A stretch of DNA of 35,293 nt from NCBI GenBank assembly GCA_017694495.1, contig JADIMU010000006.1, positions 1 to 35,293 on the forward strand, in the 5' to 3' direction. Positions 1 to 6,630 of the stretch are shown here, piece by piece. Position 1 is the first letter of the stretch. Each line of letters begins with the position of its first letter. The notes below the pieces were generated by a model. The model was given only the letters and a program-made list of their open reading frames with translations. It ran no database searches and was not told where the DNA came from. Both the position numbers and the translations under genes were made by a program. The stretch is from Candidatus Aphodenecus pullistercoris (GTDB lineage Bacteria; Spirochaetota; Spirochaetia; Sphaerochaetales; Sphaerochaetaceae).

Positions 1-959
1 GAAGCGGACCGGCCTCCATCGCCGCCGCCGCCGACCTGCGCCGCGCCGGCCATGAGGTCTGGATGTTCGAGGCCCTCCACAAGACGGGCGGCGTCCTCGT
101 CTACGGCATTCCCGAGTTCCGTCTTCCCAAGAAGCTCGTCGAGACCGAGATCGAGAAGCTTGCCGCCATGGGCGTACACATCGAGACGAACTACCTCGTC
201 GGCCGCACCCGGACGATCCACGAGCTGATGGAGGAGGACGGCTTCGACGCCATCTTCATCGGTACTGGAGCCGGCCTGCCCAAGTTCATGGGCATCCCGG
301 GAGAGAACCATGTGGGCGTCTTCAGCGCGAACGAGTACCTGACGCGCAGCAACCTGATGAAGGCCTACGATGAGGGACACGCGCGCACACCGCTGTACCA
401 TGCCCGCCGCGTCGCCGTCTTCGGTGGCGGCAACGTCGCCATGGACGCCGCCAGGACTGCCCTCCGCCTGGGTGCCGAGAAGGTGAGCATCATCTACCGC
501 CGCACCCGCGAGGAGATGCCTGCCAGGAAGGAGGAGGTCGAGCACGCCCATGAAGAGGGCGTCGAGTTCCTCATGCTGAGCCAGCCCGTCGAGATCACGG
601 CCGACGAGCATGGCCGCGTCAACGGCGTCGTGGTCAGGGACTGCGTCCTGGGCGAGAGCGACGAGAGCGGAAGGCGGAGGCCTGTCGAGATCGAGGGCAG
701 CGAACACCTCATTCCATACGACTGCGTCATCGTCGCCATCGGCAACGCATCAAACCCGCTGATCAAGATGACGACACCTGAGATCGAGGTCAACCGCAGG
801 GGCAACTTCATAGTCGACGAGGAGACGGGCCAGACAAGCATCAAGGGTGTCTACGCCGGAGGTGACATCGTCCTCGGCGCCGCCACAGTCATCCTGGCCA
901 TGGGGCAGGGCCGCAAGGCCGCAGCCGCCATGAACAGCTATCTGGAAGGTCTGAAGTGA
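1..959 (+). CDS. gltA: Glutamate synthase small-subunit-type NADPH flavoprotein (5' partial)
   Basis: Partial gene: the reading frame is open from the first base, and the beginning, including the N-terminal Fe-S domain usual in this family, lies outside the window. The visible 318 residues start within the first FAD-binding Rossmann motif (SGPAS, then a Glu-rich strand, WMFEALHKTGGVLVYGIPEFRLPK). A second dinucleotide-binding motif follows (VFGGGNVAMDAARTALRLGA, then YRRTREEMPAR), and a C-terminal FAD motif (GVYAGGDIVLGAATVILAMGQG). This is the arrangement of GltD/GltA-like and NfnB-like oxidoreductases, which pass electrons between NADPH, FAD and Fe-S centres. A true glutamate synthase small subunit and an NfnB-type transhydrogenase subunit cannot be separated without the upstream gene. 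Its TGA overlaps the GTG start of the next gene, so the two are translationally coupled. Confidence 0.85.
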   Translation, partial: SGPASIAAAADLRRAGHEVWMFEALHKTGGVLVYGIPEFRLPKKLVETEIEKLAAMGVHIETNYLVGRTRTIHELMEEDGFDAIFIGTGAGLPKFMGIPGENHVGVFSANEYLTRSNLMKAYDEGHARTPLYHARRVAVFGGGNVAMDAARTALRLGAEKVSIIYRRTREEMPARKEEVEHAHEEGVEFLMLSQPVEITADEHGRVNGVVVRDCVLGESDESGRRRPVEIEGSEHLIPYDCVIVAIGNASNPLIKMTTPEIEVNRRGNFIVDEETGQTSIKGVYAGGDIVLGAATVILAMGQGRKAAAAMNSYLEGLK

Positions 960-1423
960 TCGACAGGCGCGTATGCACCTTCCTGCCGGAGTCCATCGAC
1001 AAGTTCGCGGCATTCGGCGAGATTGTGCGCAACTGCTCAGTCTTCGATGACATCGCTGACCGCCACGGCTTCCTCGAGGCCGTCATCAGACGGGAGAAGA
1101 TCCAGTCCACGGGCATTGGCCACGGTGTGGCCATCGCCCATGGAAAGGTGGCCCATCTGGGCCATACCCACATCGCCCTCGGCCTGAGCCGGGACGGCAT
1201 CCGCTTCGATGACCTCTTCACCGATCCTGTGAGGCTTGTCTTCCTGATCGCGAGCTGCCCGACGCGGCAGAGCGAGTACGTCAAGGCACTTGCCAGCATA
1301 CTGAGCTGGGTCCATGACGACGACTTGAGGACCCACCTGATGGAAGGCGACTACTCCTTCCCGAAGGTTGAGGCCTTCCTGACCATGTTCTCCAGGCAGG
1401 ACTTCCAGCCCCTCAGCATATGA
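956..1423 (+). CDS. PTS EIIA type-2 (PtsN-like) domain protein
   Basis: 155 residues, a single PTS_EIIA_2 domain. The phosphorylation-site region reads STGIGHGVAIAHGKV, with the candidate phospho-His at about residue 62; the family usually has GIAIPHGK, so the Pro is replaced by Ala. The GTG start lies in the GTGA shared with the upstream stop codon. No EIIB or EIIC gene is nearby, so a regulatory (nitrogen-PTS-like) role is more likely than sugar transport. That would fit its coupling to a glutamate-synthase-type gene, but the link is inferred. The last 11 bases overlap the 3' end of the convergent fthC gene. Confidence 0.8.
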   Translation: MIDRRVCTFLPESIDKFAAFGEIVRNCSVFDDIADRHGFLEAVIRREKIQSTGIGHGVAIAHGKVAHLGHTHIALGLSRDGIRFDDLFTDPVRLVFLIASCPTRQSEYVKALASILSWVHDDDLRTHLMEGDYSFPKVEAFLTMFSRQDFQPLSI

Positions 1424-1910
1424 TGAGCCTGTCGACCCTCAGGTCGTGCTCCTCTCTTGGAAGCCGCTCGTAGAGCCTGTCCTGTGTGATGATTCCAATC
1501 GATCTGATCCTGTGTGCCGCCATGTAGCGGTCGTAGCATCCCAGGCCCCGGCCCAGGCGCACTCCCGTCCTGTCGTAGGCGATGGCGGGTATGACGATCA
1601 CAGTGCGCTCCGTGGTCTGGACAGCTTCCTTCTCCACGCACTCCATTATTCCGAAACGTCCTTCCGTGAGGGCCCCTCTGTAGATGCTGAAGTCCATGCT
1701 TCCGTCACTCAGCATGTAGGGGAGGGCCACGCATGGCAAGGCTTCATACAGCGGCCTGATGTCCGCCTCGTCGGCAAGCGGGTAGTAGAGGAGGACGCAG
1801 TCCGCCTCCCTCACCCATGGGTCGGCAAGGAGGAGGGCGCATGCCTTCCTTCCCGCCTCTTCGGACACTGCCCGTCCCTTCAGCAGCCGTCTCACACCAG
1901 CCTTGTCCAT
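1413..1910 (-). CDS. fthC: 5-formyltetrahydrofolate cyclo-ligase
   Basis: 165 residues starting at MDKAGVRRLLKGRA. The family converts 5-formyl-THF to 5,10-methenyl-THF using ATP. The diagnostic C-terminal motif is present as GRGLGCYDRYMA (residues about 120-131; usually GxGxGYYDR, here Cys replaces the first Tyr), preceded by the conserved VIVIPAIAYDRTGVRLG stretch. It is shorter than the usual 180-200 residues, mainly at the N terminus. The ATG lies inside the 3' end of ecfT (19-nt overlap), so it is the third gene of an overlapping ecfA-ecfT-fthC operon. The pairing suggests, without proving, that the ECF module has a link to folate or one-carbon metabolism. Confidence 0.82.
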   Translation of the reverse strand: MDKAGVRRLLKGRAVSEEAGRKACALLLADPWVREADCVLLYYPLADEADIRPLYEALPCVALPYMLSDGSMDFSIYRGALTEGRFGIMECVEKEAVQTTERTVIVIPAIAYDRTGVRLGRGLGCYDRYMAAHRIRSIGIITQDRLYERLPREEHDLRVDRLIIC

Positions 1911-2611
1911 AGCCAGAGTCCTACGAGGGCGAGCGAGGAGAGGACGAGCATGGCGTCCCTCCAGCTGAAGCTGACCGTCCCACGCACAGCGTAGGGCGTG
2001 TAGGAGCGGGCCGAGAGGGCGTCGCTCCAGGCCGAGACATTGTCCAGAAGGCTCATGACGAGCTGGGTCGCATAGCCTGTGACGCTTCGCACAGGATGGG
2101 CCAGGAAGCGCGCACCGCGGGCCTTCCTCGCCTCCCTGATCGTCTGGGCAGTGTCGAAGATCATTGGGATCATCGAGAGTGTGAGCTGGATGGCGCTGGA
2201 AAGCAGATATGCCTTCTTGCCCAGGATTGGAGCCAGCAGCCAGCTGAGGGATGTGGCAAGCTCGTCGGGACTCGTCGAGTCTATGAAGATGAGGGAGGCC
2301 AGGATGGAGGACAGAAAGCTCAGCGCAGAAGCTGCGGCGAGGATGAGGCTTCCTGTCGCCAGGCGCTCCGTGACGAGGATGAAGATGGCCAGGATGGCGA
2401 AGAGGAGGCCCTGGGAGAGCCAGCTGTCCAGTGGCAGGCGCTGGGCGATGGCGAAGACCAGCAGAATGGCTGAAAGCGCGTAGACGAGCTGCCAGGGGGC
2501 CACGGTCACGATGATGCACCAGGTGAGCAGCAGAAGAAGCTTGGAAAGGGGCGAGCAGCTGTTCAGAAAGGAGTCCCTCGCTCTGGTGTGGAAGATCATT
2601 CCTGCAGCCAT
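1892..2611 (-). CDS. ecfT: ECF transporter transmembrane protein EcfT/CbiQ family
   Basis: 239 residues with several hydrophobic segments in the N-terminal half (about residues 25-115) and near the C terminus. The cytoplasmic coupling region carries the family's first Ala-Arg-Gly signature (TIREARKARGARF) and a weaker second one (DALSARSYTP, with ARS instead of ARG). In this family these short motifs dock onto the ATPase. A GGAG lies 8 nt before the ATG, inside ecfA (16-nt overlap). The protein would link the EcfA ATPase to a vitamin- or metal-binding S component. No S component (BioY, FolT, ThiT-like) is encoded in the window, so the substrate is unknown. Confidence 0.85.
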   Translation of the reverse strand: MAAGMIFHTRARDSFLNSCSPLSKLLLLLTWCIIVTVAPWQLVYALSAILLVFAIAQRLPLDSWLSQGLLFAILAIFILVTERLATGSLILAAASALSFLSSILASLIFIDSTSPDELATSLSWLLAPILGKKAYLLSSAIQLTLSMIPMIFDTAQTIREARKARGARFLAHPVRSVTGYATQLVMSLLDNVSAWSDALSARSYTPYAVRGTVSFSWRDAMLVLSSLALVGLWLWTRLV

Positions 2612-3333
2612 GACATCTTCTCCAGCCCAATGGGCGGGACGTAGACCTGGGCCTCACGGAGGGCATCGAGCGAGTCTGCGGCGTTGCCCGAGTGGATGAG
2701 CTTTCCTGACGACATGATGAAGACCTGGTCGACATGGCTGAGGAACTTCTCGATCTCATGGGAGACGACGAGGATGCTGTGGCCCGCCGCATGCAGGTCG
2801 AGCAGGGCCTTGAGTACGGCCTTCGTCGAAGGGTAGTCGAGGGCTGCGAAGGGTTCGTCGAGGAGTATGACCTCGGGCTTCATCGCCAGGACGCCGGCGA
2901 TGGCCAGGCGCCGCTTCTCTCCTCCCGAGAGGGTGGCGGGGCGGCGTTTCCTGAGATCCTCGAGGCCCATCAGGGCGATCGCCTCGTCGACTGCCGCTGC
3001 GATCTCACGGCGCTTCCAGCCCAGGTTCTCCGGTCCGAAGGCGACATCCTTCTCTACCGTCTCCCCGACTGCCTGGAGGTCGGCGTTCTGGAAGACGAGG
3101 GCTATGCGTGCCAGCCTCTCAGAGGCCTTGAGGACCTGGCCCGAGAGGCTGACTGTGCCTGAAGTCTGGCGCACAAGACCCTTGAGCGTGCGCAGAAGCT
3201 GGCTCTTGCCAGCCCCGTTGCGGCCGCACAATACGGCCAAAGAACCCTTCCCCAAGGCCAGAGTGACGTCACTGTAGATTGTCTTTCCGTCGATCTCGAG
3301 CGACAGCGCGGAGCATTCAAGCAGTCTTTCCAT
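2596..3333 (-). CDS. ecfA: ECF transporter ATPase
   Basis: 245 residues, one ABC ATPase domain. Walker A is GRNGAGKS (residues about 37-44), the Q-loop reads FQNADLQ (81-87, an ECF-type FQNxDxQ), the signature is LSGGEKRR (135-142), Walker B is VILLDEP (155-161), and the switch His is in VVSHEIE. Only one ATPase gene is present; systems with paired EcfA1/EcfA2 have two, so this resembles BioM/CbiO-type single-ATPase modules or relies on another subunit elsewhere. It is the first gene of the operon and is read divergently from a permease gene only 47 bp away. A -10-like TATCAT ends 7 nt before the ATG and no Shine-Dalgarno is visible, so the mRNA may be leaderless. Confidence 0.87.
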   Translation of the reverse strand: MERLLECSALSLEIDGKTIYSDVTLALGKGSLAVLCGRNGAGKSQLLRTLKGLVRQTSGTVSLSGQVLKASERLARIALVFQNADLQAVGETVEKDVAFGPENLGWKRREIAAAVDEAIALMGLEDLRKRRPATLSGGEKRRLAIAGVLAMKPEVILLDEPFAALDYPSTKAVLKALLDLHAAGHSILVVSHEIEKFLSHVDQVFIMSSGKLIHSGNAADSLDALREAQVYVPPIGLEKMSWLQE

Positions 3334-3340
3334 CGGTCAG

Positions 3341-3346
3341 ATGATA
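3341..3346 (-). promoter_or_regulatory. -10 box for ecfA operon
   Basis: On the minus strand the hexamer is TATCAT (5 of 6 matches to TATAAT), separated by 7 nt from the ecfA ATG. That places the predicted transcription start at or within a base or two of the start codon. No good -35 hexamer was seen at the expected spacing. Confidence 0.5.
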
Positions 3347-3365
3347 GCCAAAAGGAATTGCCTGA

Positions 3366-3374
3366 TGCTAGTAT
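3366..3374 (+). promoter_or_regulatory. Extended -10 box for permease operon
   Basis: TGCTAGTAT (TGn plus TAGTAT) ends 6 nt before the ATG at 3381, so initiation is predicted at the start codon itself. It lies in the 47-bp divergent gap with ecfA, back to back with that gene's -10 box. No convincing -35 was found, which fits an extended -10 promoter. Confidence 0.5.
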
Positions 3375-3380
3375 GGGCCC

Positions 3381-4307
3381 ATGCTGAAGACTCTGGGCGC
3401 ACGGCTGCTTTCACTGGTCCTGACGCTCCTGATCATCTCTGTGGTCGTCTATGCCATCATGCTGGTCGTGCCTGGTGACAGGGCCCAGCTGATCATGGGG
3501 GATGCCGTCGCGCAGTCCTCCTATTCCATGCTCTCTGACCAGAGGCCCAGCTATCTGGAATGGCTGGGCTCTGTGCTCCGTCTGGACTTCGGACAGAGCG
3601 CATTCGCCTCCCAGAGCGTCGCCCAGCTCATCTCCTCGAGGATTGGAGTGAGCCTCTGCCTTGCCATCCTGTCGCTCGCCATGGCCCTCCTGATCGCCTT
3701 CGCCGTCGTCGCCCTCGCCCTGATGTGGCCCAACGCCTTCACACAGGCGCTCTACAAGACGCTCTCCACGCTCTCGCTCTCGCTTCCTTCCTTCGTTCTC
3801 TCCCTCGTCCTCGTCCTCGTCTTCCCGCTTGGTCTGGGAGTCCTCCCCTCAGGCGGCTATGTGGCCGCCCGGGAGGACTTCGGCCTCTGGCTGACCCACA
3901 TGGTCCTGCCAGTCCTCTCGCTCGGCTTCATGCACAGCGGACTTTTCATGCGGCTGGCCTTCTCCAGCCTGAGGCGGGAGGAGGGGAAGAGCTACATGAG
4001 GCTTGTGGCCGCCAAGGGCAGCGGAAGGGGCAGGGCCCTCTTCATCCATGGTGGGGGCAACATACTCGGCGAGCTGCTCACTCTGGCCAGCCAGAGCCTC
4101 GTCTCGCTCTTCACCTCGTCGGCCGCCGTCGAGTCCGTCTTCTCCATTCCGGGGCTGGGCAACCTGACGGTCAGCGCGATTGCCCGGCGCGACATGGCGA
4201 CACTCATGGCCCTCGTCATGCTCGGTGCCTTCTTCAGCGCCCTGGTCGGCGCACTGGCCGATACGGCCGCGGCGCTTCGTGACAGGAGGCGACGCCTTGA
4301 AGCTTAG
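3381..4307 (+). CDS. ABC transporter permease, DppB/OppB type
   Basis: 308 residues with an N-terminal membrane segment (about 8-30) and the BPD_transp_1 region with further segments. The ATPase-docking EAA loop is recognisable late in the protein (YMRLVAAKGSGRGRALFIHGG), followed by the family-typical AVESVFSIPGLGNL. Dipeptide/oligopeptide/nickel importers use such a permease with a DppC partner, which follows directly with an 11-nt overlap. The ATG has no Shine-Dalgarno and is predicted to be at the mRNA 5' end. No ATPase or solute-binding gene is adjacent, so these must be encoded elsewhere. The substrate is unproven; the downstream peptidase favours peptides. Confidence 0.85.
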   Translation: MLKTLGARLLSLVLTLLIISVVVYAIMLVVPGDRAQLIMGDAVAQSSYSMLSDQRPSYLEWLGSVLRLDFGQSAFASQSVAQLISSRIGVSLCLAILSLAMALLIAFAVVALALMWPNAFTQALYKTLSTLSLSLPSFVLSLVLVLVFPLGLGVLPSGGYVAAREDFGLWLTHMVLPVLSLGFMHSGLFMRLAFSSLRREEGKSYMRLVAAKGSGRGRALFIHGGGNILGELLTLASQSLVSLFTSSAAVESVFSIPGLGNLTVSAIARRDMATLMALVMLGAFFSALVGALADTAAALRDRRRRLEA

Positions 4308-5070
4308 GACCGGTGCCACCATCTTCATCATTCTTGCATTGTGCTGTCTGGCAGGACCGCTATTCATCAGCGGTGGGGATATCGCGCCGGAGAGGCGTCT
4401 GGAAGCCCCTTCGGCAAGCCATCCCATGGGGACCGACACCTTGGGCCGCGACGTCCTGCTGCGCTGCCTGCTCGGAGGCAGGACCTCCCTCTCGATTGGA
4501 ATGCTGACTGTCACCATCTCGACGGCCGCATCCATGCTCCTGGCCCTTGTGTGCATGACGGGACAGCTCGCCGATGCCGCCATGATGAGGATTGCGGACG
4601 CGCTGAAGGCCATGCCTTCCAGTCTGTTGGCAATCGTGCTCTCCATCGCCTTCGGCGGAGGAATGTGGAGCCTTGTCGCCGCCCTTTCCCTCGTGAACAT
4701 CCCACAGAGCACCAGACTCTTCAGAGGCCGGCTGCTCACGCTGCGTCCCATGGCCTTCATCGAAGCCGAGCGTGCCATAGGGCGGAGGAAGCGCGACATC
4801 ATCCTCACGACGATCATCCCACATCTTCTGCCGACGCTTGCGCTCCAGGCCGCCTTCGTCTTCTCCTCCTCGATCATGGCGGAGGCGGGACTGAGCTTCA
4901 TCGGGGCGGGCCTTGCGGAAGGGAGCGCCAGCTGGGGCGCCATGCTGAGCGAAGGGCGCAGCGTCATCCACCAGGGCTGGTGGCTCGTCCTCTTTCCTTC
5001 CATCATGATCTTCCTGTCGGTCCTCTCGCTGAACCTCATTGCCGACTCTTTGCGCACGGATGTACAATAG
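4297..5070 (+). CDS. ABC transporter permease, DppC/OppC type
   Basis: 257 residues from a TTG start (KLRTGATIFIILALCCLAGPLF) chosen because AGGAGG lies 7 nt upstream, inside the preceding permease gene. The family hallmark HPMGTDTLGRDVLLRCLLGGRTSL occurs at about residues 42-65. The coupling loop is EAERAIGRRKRDIILTTIIPHLLP and the conserved EAGLSFIGAGL follows. It would form the heterodimeric membrane channel with the upstream DppB-like protein. The stop codon lies inside the -10-like box of the peptidase gene 5 nt downstream. Confidence 0.85.
   Translation: MKLRTGATIFIILALCCLAGPLFISGGDIAPERRLEAPSASHPMGTDTLGRDVLLRCLLGGRTSLSIGMLTVTISTAASMLLALVCMTGQLADAAMMRIADALKAMPSSLLAIVLSIAFGGGMWSLVAALSLVNIPQSTRLFRGRLLTLRPMAFIEAERAIGRRKRDIILTTIIPHLLPTLALQAAFVFSSSIMAEAGLSFIGAGLAEGSASWGAMLSEGRSVIHQGWWLVLFPSIMIFLSVLSLNLIADSLRTDVQ
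5039..5068 (+). promoter_or_regulatory. Promoter for M20 peptidase gene inside permease 3' end
   Basis: TTGCCG (5039-5044), an 18-nt spacer and TACAAT (5063-5068). The -10 ends 7 nt before the ATG at 5076 and overlaps the permease stop codon. No Shine-Dalgarno precedes the ATG, so this internal promoter would give a leaderless peptidase mRNA. Confidence 0.5.
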
Positions 5071-5075
5071 GGGCC

Positions 5076-6215
5076 ATGCTTAAAGGCGAAGGACAGTTCT
5101 CACGAAAGTGCATCGACGAGGCGCTCGACCTCCTCAAGGCCGTGTGCCCCATACCGGCTCCCTCCCACAACGAGGACAGGAGGGTCGACTTCATCATGGA
5201 CTGGCTGAAGGACAAGGGCATCGAGGCCCATGTCGATAGGGCCAAGAATGTCATCATCCCGTACAACGACGATGGAGTGCGGCCTCTGGACGTCTTCGCC
5301 GCCCATACTGACGTCGTCTTCCCCGACACGACAGCGCTGCCGATGAGGCAGGAAGGCGACATCCTCCACTGTCCAGGCGTCGCGGACGACAGTGCCAACT
5401 TCGTCGCCGTCCTGATGTACGCCCTCGAATTCCACAGGCTGAGGCCAGAGACGGAGAATGGCGTCCTCTTCGTGTGCGACAGCTGCGAGGAGGGGCTTGG
5501 CAACCTCCATGGCATCAGGGCGCTGTGCGAAGACTACGGAGAGCGTATGGCAAGCTTCACCTCCTTCGATTCGATCCTCGGCAGGGGCATCGTCAGCACT
5601 GCCATAGGCAGCGAGCGCTACAGGATCACGGTCCGTACGGCAGGAGGACACTCATTCGCCGACTTCGGCTCGCCCAACGCCATCGCCCAGCTTGCCCAGA
5701 TCATCACGAAGCTGTACGGCCAGCGGACCGATTCGAGACTGACGACGTACAATGTGGGGACGGTGGAGGGTGGCACCAGCGTCAACACGATAGCCCAGGA
5801 GGCCTCATGCACCTATGAGTTCCGCTCCAGCAGCGAGGACTCGCTGGACCGTATGCGCGGCCTCTTCGAGTCCATCATCTCATCATTCAGGGCGCGCAAC
5901 ATGGACATCAGCGTGGAGTGCATAGGCACCAGGCCCTGCTCCTGTGGCGTCGACACGAAGGCCCTTGAGGATGTCGCCGAACGTCTGAGCGCCTCGTATG
6001 GACTGTCGACCAGACGTGGAGCCTCCTCGACGGATTGCAACATTCCGCTCTCGCTCGGCATCCCCTCGATCTGCTTCGGCCTGATCTATGGCGAAGGTAC
6101 GCACAAGAGGGAGGAGTGGGCCGACCTGTCCAGCTATCCCAAGGGACTGGACCTGGGCTGGGACTACATCCTCGCCGTCACAGGCGCCGATGCGCATGCA
6201 TGGCCAAGTCTTTGA
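5076..6215 (+). CDS. M20 family metallopeptidase
   Basis: 379 residues from MLKGEGQFSRKC. Di-zinc M20 motifs appear in order: AHTDVVF (metal His about 77, Asp 79), GVADDSANF (bridging Asp about 104/105), CEEGLGN (catalytic Glu about 138 and metal Glu 139), the dimerisation-domain GGHSF, then STDCN and GTHKREEW (C-terminal metal His). The whole family core is present. M20 enzymes hydrolyse amide bonds in dipeptides, tripeptides or acylated amino acids; the exact substrate cannot be read here. Its position behind two peptide-type permeases suggests cleavage of imported peptides in the cytoplasm. The start is fixed by the conserved N terminus and by the -10 box 7 nt upstream. Confidence 0.87.
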   Translation: MLKGEGQFSRKCIDEALDLLKAVCPIPAPSHNEDRRVDFIMDWLKDKGIEAHVDRAKNVIIPYNDDGVRPLDVFAAHTDVVFPDTTALPMRQEGDILHCPGVADDSANFVAVLMYALEFHRLRPETENGVLFVCDSCEEGLGNLHGIRALCEDYGERMASFTSFDSILGRGIVSTAIGSERYRITVRTAGGHSFADFGSPNAIAQLAQIITKLYGQRTDSRLTTYNVGTVEGGTSVNTIAQEASCTYEFRSSSEDSLDRMRGLFESIISSFRARNMDISVECIGTRPCSCGVDTKALEDVAERLSASYGLSTRRGASSTDCNIPLSLGIPSICFGLIYGEGTHKREEWADLSSYPKGLDLGWDYILAVTGADAHAWPSL

Positions 6216-6234
6216 CGAAAGTGCGCGAAACCGC

Positions 6235-6262
6235 TTGACTAAGGCCCTTCGTCTTTGATAAG
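6235..6262 (+). promoter_or_regulatory. Promoter of tRNA-Phe
   Basis: TTGACT (6235-6240), a 16-nt spacer and GATAAG (6257-6262), with start predicted near 6269, about 40 nt before the mature tRNA. The TTGACT is one of the best -35 matches in the window. Confidence 0.55.
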
Positions 6263-6310
6263 GTCACCATCGTGGCTGGAAGATGGCCCGAAAGGCCGGC
6301 CCTGTCGCAC

Positions 6311-6383
6311 GCTGACTTAGCTCAGTTGGTAGAGCAAAGGACTGAAAATCCTTGTGTCCCTGGTTCGATTCCTGGAGTCAGCA
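6311..6383 (+). tRNA. tRNA-Phe (GAA)
   Basis: A 73-nt cloverleaf: acceptor arms GCTGACT and AGTCAGC pair perfectly, the D-arm is GCTCAGTTGGTAGAGC, the anticodon loop is CTGAAAA with anticodon GAA inside stem AAGGA/TCCTT, and the T-loop is TTCGATT. The discriminator base is A. CCA is not encoded (the next bases are ATC), so it must be added by a CCA-adding enzyme. A rho-independent terminator follows 16 nt later. Confidence 0.97.
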
Positions 6384-6398
6384 ATCCAACTAAAATGG

Positions 6399-6435
6399 TA
6401 ACTCCTTGTAAGTCAAGGAGTTATTTCATTTTTAG
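6399..6435 (+). terminator. Rho-independent terminator of tRNA-Phe
   Basis: A 10-bp stem TAACTCCTTG / CAAGGAGTTA (6399-6408 and 6414-6423) with a 5-nt loop, followed by a T-rich tail (TTTCATTTTT). Confidence 0.85.
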
Positions 6436-6449
6436 GGCCTAAAAAAACC

Positions 6450-6462
6450 CTCATGTACCGCA
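6450..6462 (+). repeat. Left 13-bp direct repeat of the cls start region
   Basis: CTCATGTACCGCA, identical to 10170-10182 where it contains the ATG of the cardiolipin synthase gene. Both copies are preceded, 10 nt upstream, by GGC(C)TAAA, so part of the cls -10 region is duplicated as well. The left copy sits just after the tRNA-Phe terminator and has no matching gene behind it. The two copies bracket the AT-richer island, so this may be a target duplication, an attachment-site half or a displaced cls 5' end. Confidence 0.55.
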
Positions 6463-6490
6463 ATTCATGCTGTTTATTGGTAAGCGTAAT

Positions 6491-6497
6491 TTAAAAA
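6491..6497 (+). repeat. Left target-site duplication of the IS
   Basis: TTAAAAA directly outside the left terminal repeat; the same 7 bp recur at 8290-8296 outside the right one. The last two bases could equally be counted as part of the terminal repeats. Confidence 0.8.
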
Positions 6498-6525
6498 CCT
6501 GCATTCCCATTTCTAAACTAGGATT
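6498..6525 (+). repeat. Left terminal inverted repeat of the IS
   Basis: Starts CCTGCATTCCCATTTCTA and is the exact reverse complement of 8262-8289 over 28 bp. Confidence 0.93.
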
Positions 6526-6594
6526 GGATCTTAATAAAACCGTATCTCAGTAGTAATTTCTTATAGAATTTAGAAATAATAGCTCAATCAGTTG

Positions 6595-6630
6595 TTGTCA
6601 TTTCATTTTTAATAGTTTATACTATAAACT
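6595..6630 (+). promoter_or_regulatory. Transposase promoter with overlapping palindrome
   Basis: TTGTCA (6595-6600), a 17-nt spacer and TATACT (6618-6623) make a near-consensus sigma-70 promoter. The -10 ends 7 nt before the transposase ATG, predicting a leaderless mRNA. An inverted repeat AGTTTATA-C-TATAAACT (6614-6630) covers the -10 and the start-site region and could be an operator, for example for the transposase itself. Confidence 0.65.

Noticed and set aside
1911-2792. Long upstream extension of the fthC reading frame
   Set aside because: It runs antisense-like in a different frame through ecfT and ecfA and has no family similarity; the cyclo-ligase core begins at 1910.
3849-5057. 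Long minus-strand reading frame opposite the two permease genes (about 400 codons)
   Set aside because: Composition is Arg/Ser/Met-rich with no domain. The opposite strand encodes clear DppB/DppC motifs; long antisense frames are expected in GC-rich DNA.
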